Assembly: GCA_045123995.1 (NCBI GenBank)
Contig: JBGVKY010000012.1
Span: 1 to 64,000, forward strand
Length of the DNA stretch: 64,000 bases
From: HGM11501 sp045123995
Lineage (GTDB): Bacteria > Bacillota > Clostridia > CAKSNL01 > HGM11501
Direction of reading: 5' to 3'
Below are positions 58,126-64,000 of the stretch, one piece after another. The number at the start of each line of letters is the position of its first letter. Positions within the stretch are counted from its first letter, which is position 1. Position numbers and translations under genes: made by a program. The notes beneath the pieces are model-generated. The model was not told where the DNA came from and did not search any database. It saw nothing but the letters and a program-made list of their open reading frames with translations.

Positions 58126-59048
58126 TTGTTGTCACCTCGACTTCTTAATATAAGGTCTGCTAAATATTCATAACCTTTTGCCGTTGCACAAATATCATCA
58201 TTGATATATACACGATTTTTGTCAAAGTCGGTAAAGTTTTTAACTAAACAACCACCGCCACCTACAATGTGCAATTTCATAAGATTTGGGTTGTAGTTGT
58301 GTTCACGAAGCCTGCGGAAAATTTCTGATACATATTCTTTGGCAGTTCCTCTCATAGTTACAAGATAATCTTCCAAAACATCAGCGGTTCCGGTGCAAAG
58401 AAAATCTGTGATAATATCTTCATCAATATTAGCGTGGTGTTTTTTCATCATATTTTCTTTGATTTTGAGAGTGCATTGGTATGTGCCAAACTTTTCGGTA
58501 AAACAGTTTTGAATATCGGGATTGCCGTTGTTGATATTCATAATGTTCATAGTGCCGTTACCAATATCGGCAAGCATATTCATTCCCGAAAACTCAGAAA
58601 CACGACTTGCAATAGCGGAATAGCCTTGGGGGAAAATATCAACTCCTGCAATGGTAATGTGATAATCTACACCTTTGAATTTAAAGTCAACGGTTTTGTT
58701 TTGCAAAAGGTATTCTTTGAAGCTTTCCATCTGCTGACCTATCCAAGTAAGGGGTAAGCCTGCAGCGATATGAACCACCGCTTGTGTAGTTCCTCTCTGA
58801 CGGAGTTCTGTTGCAATAGCGGCAAGGGTTAATACATAATAGTCAAAGTCTATGAACTTATCTGCAACAAACTCCTTGTGTCCTTCACCGATTAAGTAAT
58901 ACGCTCCGTTGTAGGTAAGCAAGTTCTTATCAAAATACGGTTTTTCGTTGCATTTGATTACGCCGCTTTTGAAAATGTGATTTGCTGTTTTGATGTTGCC
59001 ATATCCGTGGTCAACACCGATAATAGTTATATGTTTGTAAAATCTCAT
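58122..59048 (-). CDS. ParM/StbA-family actin-like segregation protein
   Basis: ParM filaments push plasmid copies apart. The 308-residue protein has the actin-fold motifs IIGVDHGYGNIKTANH near residue 10, VVHIAAGLPLTWIGQQ near 105, LADIGNGTMNIMNIN near 160 and LHIVGGGGCLVKNF near 265. The presence of a plasmid-type segregation pair suggests that the excised circle replicates or is stably held for some time. The partner gene follows with an overlap. Confidence 0.88.
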   Translation of the reverse strand: MRFYKHITIIGVDHGYGNIKTANHIFKSGVIKCNEKPYFDKNLLTYNGAYYLIGEGHKEFVADKFIDFDYYVLTLAAIATELRQRGTTQAVVHIAAGLPLTWIGQQMESFKEYLLQNKTVDFKFKGVDYHITIAGVDIFPQGYSAIASRVSEFSGMNMLADIGNGTMNIMNINNGNPDIQNCFTEKFGTYQCTLKIKENMMKKHHANIDEDIITDFLCTGTADVLEDYLVTMRGTAKEYVSEIFRRLREHNYNPNLMKLHIVGGGGCLVKNFTDFDKNRVYINDDICATAKGYEYLADLILRSRGDNK

Positions 59049-59087
59049 AGTAAAATTCCTCCTGTAAATTTAATTTTGAGCATAAAA

Positions 59088-59122
59088 AATACACCTACCG
59101 ATTTTCAATCAATAGATGTATT
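59088..59122 (-). terminator. Terminator of the sigma-like gene
   Basis: AATACA-CTA pairs with TAG-TGTATT and on the minus strand runs into TTTTTTAT. It overlaps the end of the sigma-like gene. Confidence 0.6.
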
Positions 59123-60047
59123 AGTTTTCTTCATCAAAGCCTAAATCAACTTTGGTGAATTCCTGATAAGCTAAGCCTAACTTTGTTATTCGTTTTTGAA
59201 CTCCGCTGTGGTTTTTATAACCAAGTTCATCTGCAATTTCTTCTTGCGTGTATCCCTCCAATCTCATTTCAAGTATTTTTCTGTCTTTTTCTGATAAGCT
59301 TTCCATAAACTGTTTTACTATCACCTCCGATATAACTTGTTCTTCGGCATTTGCAGATACATCTTCAAAATCCAAATCTCGCCCGTCATTGTACTTGGCA
59401 TATTGTTCGATTTCAGCATCAAGCGATACAGTAGAGTGCTTGGTTCGGGTATGATACCATTTGCGAGTAAAATCAATCTTTTGATTGCTTTCCCAATTAT
59501 CAACAAAATCTTCAAAGCAGCGATATTCTTTTATAACCTCAATAACTTTGTCAATGTTGTATTGCTTCATAACTTGTGGAACGATATATGAAAGTCGTTT
59601 CTGCGATTCTTCCATAGGAATGTATTGAAACCTGAAATGCATAAAAGAATCTATCTGTGATTTTAATTCTCTTGCATCCCACATTCCGTCATAGTCAATA
59701 AAACCTTTTATCCATATTGACATACTATATGCAACTATCCATGCAGGATCGTGCTCTGAATAGACTTCCATTTTAGGACTTACATTCAAATACGGCCATA
59801 TCATATATGCGACACAGTTTATGAGTCCCTTTAGAAAAATATCGCTTTCGATAAACCTTATAACCTCTGCATCGTAATAAGCTGATGCCGGTGTACGTGG
59901 AATCCACATAAGTTCCTTACCTCTGACTTCCAAAATTTCTTTTGGGATTCTGTAAAAGATAGGTAAGAACTGTGAATTAAAGTAATAATACTCACATCCG
60001 TTGTCTAAAGGCAGAGTAGCTACCGGGAGATGTACCTTCATATCCAT
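59121..60047 (-). CDS. Sigma factor-like protein with region 4 helix-turn-helix
   Basis: The C-terminal 70 residues resemble sigma-70 region 4: VKQFMESLSEKDRKILEMRLEGYTQEEIADELGYKN. The N-terminal 200 residues are not recognised and lack clear sigma region 2, so it may be a DNA-binding regulator rather than a true sigma factor. It is the first gene of the element's minus-strand run and probably controls it. AAGGAAGTG lies upstream of the ATG at 60047; an upstream stretch of about 120 bases has no gene. Confidence 0.7.
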   Translation of the reverse strand: MDMKVHLPVATLPLDNGCEYYYFNSQFLPIFYRIPKEILEVRGKELMWIPRTPASAYYDAEVIRFIESDIFLKGLINCVAYMIWPYLNVSPKMEVYSEHDPAWIVAYSMSIWIKGFIDYDGMWDARELKSQIDSFMHFRFQYIPMEESQKRLSYIVPQVMKQYNIDKVIEVIKEYRCFEDFVDNWESNQKIDFTRKWYHTRTKHSTVSLDAEIEQYAKYNDGRDLDFEDVSANAEEQVISEVIVKQFMESLSEKDRKILEMRLEGYTQEEIADELGYKNHSGVQKRITKLGLAYQEFTKVDLGFDEEN

Positions 60048-60167
60048 TTTTCATTCACTTCCTTTCTGAGAATAGTGTTCTCTATATAATAACGACATAA
60101 GTATACATAAAATGTTCCTAAGCTTTATAAATATTTTATCAAAATCAAAAAGCCATGTCAAGAAACA

Positions 60168-60207
60168 ACAATAAGCCTCCAAGGAAAAATCCTTGGAGGC
60201 TTATTGT
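60168..60207. terminator. Strong hairpin between the element and trkH
   Basis: CAATAAGCCTCCAAGGA pairs with TCCTTGGAGGCTTATTG, a perfect 17-base-pair stem. Its style resembles chromosomal terminators here, so it could be the displaced terminator of rplM-rpsI or that of the trk genes. The surrounding 60048-60325 holds no gene. Confidence 0.6.
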
Positions 60208-60325
60208 TTCGCATTTGCTAATCAGCATCAAAAAATTGTTGAATATATCTGGCATTTCAGCTCTTGTTATATTGTTATGACGATTACGTGTACATTCCTT
60301 ATAATCATTGATATGTCACTGATTA

Positions 60326-61867
60326 TCATGTTCTTTTCCATGTTTTAGGACTAAACAGAATCAGAACAGGTAATATTTCTAATCGTCCAAGCATCATTGT
60401 AAGTGTCAGAATAACCTTTGAAAACAGGCTATATCCTGCAAAGCTTGAATACGGACCTACTGCCTCAAACGCAGGGCCGACATTGGATATGCAGGTAAGC
60501 ACTGCGGAAAAGTTACTGAAAAATCCGTGCTTTACTGTATATTCTCCTGCATCCGACACAATATTAAAAGTCTGACCATTGACTGGATCAAACGATAGCA
60601 GGAATAATGCCGAAAGAAAGATAAAGAAAAACAGCGTTATAAATGCAAACACATCATTGATAGTGCGTTCTTCCAATGTCTTTCCCTCAAACTTTGTTTT
60701 GGGAATGTAATGCGGATTGATAAGTTTTCTCACATTGATATGTGCGCCTTTAAGTGCTATAACAATTCTTGATACCTTAATTCCGCCTGCGGTAGAGCCT
60801 GCCATAGCACCGATAAACATAACAACCACAAGCGTAGTTGTTGCAAGCATAGGCCACACATGATAATCAGTTGTCGAATATCCTGCTGTAGTCATCAGTG
60901 ATGCTACCTGAAACAGCGAATGCCGGAAGGCTTCTTCAGTGGTATAAACCTGCGGAAATGCTTCAAAACGCCATACGAGGCTTACGAATACAAATGCGAC
61001 TGCTGCACCTACGATAAGAAAATAGCTTCTGAATTCTTCGCTCTTTAGTACTTGTCTGAGCTTACCTATAAGCAGCAGATAATACAGGCTGAAATTACAC
61101 CCGAACAGTATGAGGAAGATTGCCATTACATACTGCGAAAACGGATGAAACAGCTCCATACTGCCCGGAATAAATCCAAATCCGCCTGTACCTGCACATC
61201 CAAATGTAGCAAGAAGACTAAAGAAGAATTTTTCGTTCTCATATCCGGGAATGGGTTTGTCAAACATCATTATGATTACTTGAAGAACTGTCATTCCAAG
61301 ATATATAAGGTACAGTATCCGTGTTGTTACCTTCATTTTGGAAACAATCTTACCAAACTGCGGTCCGGGGCTTTCTGCACGAAGCAAGTGCATAGATGAG
61401 CCTTCGTTGCTTTCAGGAATAAATATCAGCACAAAGACTAAAATACCCATACCGCCAATCCAGTGTGAGAAGCTTCTCCAAAAGAGCGTGGAATGTGATA
61501 CTGCGGTAATGTCTGTAATAACGCTTGAGCCTGTGGTGGTAAAGCCGGACATCATTTCAAAGCAAGCATCTATGTAATTTGGAATATCTCCATTGAGAAC
61601 AAACGGAATCGCACCAAAAAGAGTCATTACAACCCATACAAGAGCCGTCAGTGCAAAGCCTTCTTTTTGATAGAGAGTATTTCTCTTAGGGTTTGGTATC
61701 TGCAATAAAAACCCAATAGCTGCAAGTGCAAGTATCGGTATAGCAAACGAAAGGATGTTTCTCATGCCTTCTTTATATATTATAGCAACAACAAGTGGTG
61801 CAAGCATAAGAATGCTCTCCAAAATCATAATTTTACCGAGTATTTTACCAAGTTTCTTATAATTCAT
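60326..61867 (-). CDS. trkH: TrkH potassium-uptake channel subunit
   Basis: TrkH is the membrane part of the Trk potassium-uptake system. The 513 residues have about ten helices with the four-fold P-loop pattern, for example MSGFTTTGSSVI near 108, ATFGCAGTGGFGF near 218, SLMTTAGYSTTDY near 330 and CISNVGPAFEAVGP near 465. All four selectivity-filter regions are present. The trkA gene lies 11 bases upstream. Whether it belongs to the chromosome or the mobile element is open. Confidence 0.93.
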   Translation of the reverse strand: MNYKKLGKILGKIMILESILMLAPLVVAIIYKEGMRNILSFAIPILALAAIGFLLQIPNPKRNTLYQKEGFALTALVWVVMTLFGAIPFVLNGDIPNYIDACFEMMSGFTTTGSSVITDITAVSHSTLFWRSFSHWIGGMGILVFVLIFIPESNEGSSMHLLRAESPGPQFGKIVSKMKVTTRILYLIYLGMTVLQVIIMMFDKPIPGYENEKFFFSLLATFGCAGTGGFGFIPGSMELFHPFSQYVMAIFLILFGCNFSLYYLLLIGKLRQVLKSEEFRSYFLIVGAAVAFVFVSLVWRFEAFPQVYTTEEAFRHSLFQVASLMTTAGYSTTDYHVWPMLATTTLVVVMFIGAMAGSTAGGIKVSRIVIALKGAHINVRKLINPHYIPKTKFEGKTLEERTINDVFAFITLFFFIFLSALFLLSFDPVNGQTFNIVSDAGEYTVKHGFFSNFSAVLTCISNVGPAFEAVGPYSSFAGYSLFSKVILTLTMMLGRLEILPVLILFSPKTWKRT

Positions 61868-61878
61868 TACACCGCCCC

Positions 61879-63243
61879 TTACTCAAAAACATCAGTCAAA
61901 TCATCAAAGTTTTTATACGTTGTTACAACGATGACATTATCTCCACGCTTGATACAATCGTTACCGCCGGGAATAATAACTTCATTTTGACGGATGATAC
62001 AACCTATCAGACAATTTTCCTTAATTTTTAAATCTTTCAGCGGCTTATCGTAAATATTTTCCTGTGTCTTTGCAAAAAACTCCAATGCTTCCACCTGATT
62101 ATTTACCAAACGATAAAGAGTCAGCACATTACTGCCCCCTGTATTTACAATCGCACGGATATAACTGATAATTCGGCTTGCAACGATATCATTCGGAGAT
62201 ACATTGTTCTTGATGCAAAGCTCATCAAGCATACCATAAAGATCAACACTCTTAATTTTTGTAATAGTCTTTCTGACCTTCATCTTATTGGCAAACATAG
62301 ACACAACCATATTTTCCTCGTCTATATCAGTTAAAGCAACAAATGCATCCATTGCTTCGATTCCTTCTTCGATTAGCAGGTCATGCTGTGTGCCGTTTCC
62401 ATGGATGACGGTTACTGATGACAGATTTTCGGCAAGTTCCTCAGCGGTTTTTCTGTTACTTTCAATCAACTTGATTTTATATTTTTTCCTTGATAGTGCA
62501 TTTGCGAGGTAATAACCTATCTTACTTCCGCCTACAATCATAATATTTTTCAGCGGAGTTGTGTAAAGATTGATTTCAGCCAAAAAGTCACGCAGGGACT
62601 TTGCATCGGAGGTAAGATATATTTTATCTCCTTCTTCGATAACAAAATTACCGGTCGGGATAGTTACACTCTGACCTCTCTGCACTGCACATATAAGAAC
62701 TTTTGTATTAAGCTTTCTACCAAGAGAAATCAGGCTTTCGCCAATCATTGAGCATCTTGGTTCTGCAATAATTTCAACGAGTAACGCTCTGCCTTTGGCA
62801 AAACTTTCAAATTGTGTGATTGATGGCAGGTTTATGAGATTAAATATTTCAATTGCAGTATCCAATTCGGGATTTACAATCATAGAAATACCAAGCTCAT
62901 CGCGCATCTCCATAATCTGTTTTCTGTAATCGGGATTTCTGACACGGGCTATGGTATTCTTTACGCCCAATTTTTTTGCAACAAGGCAGGCAAACACATT
63001 AAGCTCATCACTGTCTGTCAGGACAATGGCAAGATCTGCATCGCCAACATTTGCTTCCTTTTGAATGTCAAAACACGCACCGTTTCCAACAACGCCCAAT
63101 ACATCATATTTTTCGATAAGGTTTTCTATCTTTTCTTTTTTGTCATCTATAATTGTAATGGTGTGTCCTTCACCCGACAAAGCTTCTAATACAGTCCTGC
63201 CAATTGTGCCAAGACCAATGATTACAATTTTCATAACTGCCAC
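61879..63243 (-). CDS. trkA: TrkA NAD-binding regulator of potassium uptake
   Basis: The 454 residues contain two RCK modules: the first begins MAVMKIVIIGLGTIGRTVLEAL (residues 1-22) and the second has NIMIVGGSKIGYYLANALSRK near 225-245, both with GxGxxG-type nucleotide loops. Each is followed by a TrkA-C domain (AVQRGQSVTIPTGNFVIEEGD; GCIIRQNEVIIPGGNDCIKRGD, in shorter pieces). Length is usual for the two-module form. The symporter gene lies 19 bases upstream on the same strand. Confidence 0.94.
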   Translation of the reverse strand: MAVMKIVIIGLGTIGRTVLEALSGEGHTITIIDDKKEKIENLIEKYDVLGVVGNGACFDIQKEANVGDADLAIVLTDSDELNVFACLVAKKLGVKNTIARVRNPDYRKQIMEMRDELGISMIVNPELDTAIEIFNLINLPSITQFESFAKGRALLVEIIAEPRCSMIGESLISLGRKLNTKVLICAVQRGQSVTIPTGNFVIEEGDKIYLTSDAKSLRDFLAEINLYTTPLKNIMIVGGSKIGYYLANALSRKKYKIKLIESNRKTAEELAENLSSVTVIHGNGTQHDLLIEEGIEAMDAFVALTDIDEENMVVSMFANKMKVRKTITKIKSVDLYGMLDELCIKNNVSPNDIVASRIISYIRAIVNTGGSNVLTLYRLVNNQVEALEFFAKTQENIYDKPLKDLKIKENCLIGCIIRQNEVIIPGGNDCIKRGDNVIVVTTYKNFDDLTDVFE

Positions 63244-63262
63244 CTCGCCAACTGCAATAATA

Positions 63263-64000
63263 TCACTTTTTCCGAATCAAGTCGCTGTAATCTGTACCCT
63301 TGGGACGAATCTTGTCCGGATTTTTGAAGAAGTTATCACTCAGCTTCTTAATAACAGGAGCAAGTGCAATAAGTGCAATAAGGTTTGGAACTGCCATCAA
63401 GCCATTAAACAAATCAGCAAATTCCCATACTGCATCAAGGCTTGCAACACAGCCCCAGAAAATCATGAGTGTGTAGATAATCTGATAAGCAAGCTTAACT
63501 GCTTTGTTTCCCTTAGATAAATATTCAATACATTTTTCTCCGTAATAATACCACGCAATAATGGTTGCAAACGCAAACAGGCAAAGACCAACAGTTACAA
63601 TGTACTGACCGCCTGTAAAAGCATTTTCAAATGCCAGAGAACTCATTGCACGGGTATCTCCAACGAGTGCCGCATCTGTCCACAAGCCGGATGTAAGAAT
63701 AACAAGAGCTGTTACGGTACACATAACGATTGAGTCAAAGAATACCTCAAATGCACCCCAAAGTCCCTGACGAGCAGGATGGTCGGTTGAAGCAGATGCG
63801 TGAGCAATAGGTGCCGAACCCATACCTGCTTCGTGAGTGAATACGCCTCGCGCCATACCGACACGGCAAGCGTACATAACGGTTGCTCCAAGGAAGCCCC
63901 CCATAGCAGCAGTTCCGGTAAAGGTATTTTTAATAATCAATCCAAACGCTGCAGGGATTTGTTCGATATTGATGATAAGAACAATTAAAGCACCGGCTAT
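63263..64000 (-). CDS. Alanine/glycine:cation symporter, C-terminal part (5' end outside window)
   Basis: The frame is open to the window edge, giving 245 visible residues. It is membrane-spanning and has the AGCS-family text ACRVGMARGVFTHEAGMGSAPIAHA, TDHPARQGLWGAFEVFFDS and AFATIIAWYYYGEKCIEYL. These carriers import alanine or glycine with sodium. The gene lies upstream of trkA and probably shares its operon, suggesting coupled sodium and potassium handling (inference). The N-terminal half is not visible. Confidence 0.92.
   Translation of the reverse strand: MAGALIVLIINIEQIPAAFGLIIKNTFTGTAAMGGFLGATVMYACRVGMARGVFTHEAGMGSAPIAHASASTDHPARQGLWGAFEVFFDSIVMCTVTALVILTSGLWTDAALVGDTRAMSSLAFENAFTGGQYIVTVGLCLFAFATIIAWYYYGEKCIEYLSKGNKAVKLAYQIIYTLMIFWGCVASLDAVWEFADLFNGLMAVPNLIALIALAPVIKKLSDNFFKNPDKIRPKGTDYSDLIRKK

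Larger units (their letters stand above)
52511..60210. mobile_element. Integrative mobilizable element (serine recombinase, MobP relaxase, ParM/ParR); right boundary uncertain
   Basis: All genes from 52612 to 60047 are of mobile type and read on the minus strand: large serine recombinase at the left end, TnpW, ParB-like, relaxase, MobC-like, a 99-residue unknown protein, ParR/ParM-like pair and sigma-like protein. The left end lies between rpsI (52510) and the recombinase terminator (about 52565). The right end is not defined: TTATCAAAA occurs at both 52519 and 60136 but nine AT-rich bases are weak evidence, and the trk and symporter genes to the right could also belong to the element. No type IV secretion genes are seen, which fits a mobilizable rather than self-transmissible element. 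Confidence 0.75.

Noticed and set aside
60134..60146. Right attachment site of the mobile element
   Set aside because: The match to the left end (TTATCAAAA) is only nine AT-rich bases, too weak to call a boundary.

Overview
The window looks like the chromosome of a low-GC Gram-positive bacterium of the class Clostridia, probably an uncultured gut-type lineage. The support is a T-box leader before ileS, a PyrR-type leader before a uracil permease and pyrR, DivIVA, a DarA-like c-di-AMP receptor, an LTA-synthase-like protein, SLH-domain surface proteins, the paired M16 proteins YfmF/YfmH, and many promoters of the form TTGACA-17 bp-TATAAT. Species cannot be named from this sequence alone.

Layout. 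1-1897: 3' end of a large secreted protein. 1898-2475: tRNA-Arg preceded on the plus strand by duplicated tRNA 3' ends and structured repeats. 2512-8841 (minus): EamA-type permease, holA, comEC, mreB-like gene, proS. 9019-13475 (plus): LTA-synthase-like protein, MBL hydrolase, cca, CarD-like regulator. 13589-16345: acidic SLH protein with five repeat modules. 16365-18476: PyrR-type leader, uracil permease, pyrR. 18514-20749 (minus): a small cassette of HprK-like kinase, PqqD-like protein, SipW-like peptidase and AraC regulator. 20919-22534: ThuA-like protein and AraC regulator. 22542-25968: T-box and a long type-2-like ileS. 26073-30242: zinc-ribbon membrane protein, then an ABC exporter, DUF1854 protein and DarA. 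30395-30782: two small unknown genes. 30834-39232 (minus): giant SLH protein, lgt, yfmH, yfmF, glycolipid glycosyltransferase. 39354-39680: two tiny Cys-rich membrane proteins. 39717-41053 (minus): rdgB and rph. 41184-46229 (plus): Ca2+-type P-ATPase, then phosphatase, dGTPase-like and RNase M5-like genes. 46272-46615: tRNA-Thr and tRNA-Tyr with a second copy of the tRNA-linked repeat structure. 46684-51453: queG-like, ppx/gppA, GNAT, divIVA, mtaB, HAD. 51662-52510: rplM-rpsI.

From 52511 the content changes to a mobilizable element: large serine recombinase, TnpW, ParB-like protein, MobP-type relaxase, MobC-like protein, a candidate oriT, a ParM/ParR-like segregation pair and a sigma-like protein. 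No conjugation machinery is visible, so it is better called an integrative mobilizable element than a full ICE. It sits directly behind rpsI. The trkH-trkA and alanine/glycine symporter genes that follow (60326-64000) could be cargo or chromosome; the far boundary cannot be fixed here.

The most unusual signals are a family of hairpin-rich elements bounded by tRNA T-arm sequence beside both tRNA loci, an orphan PqqD/HprK/SipW-like cassette, an ABC exporter-DUF1854-DarA operon, and several genes whose ribosome-binding sites point to CTG or ATT starts.
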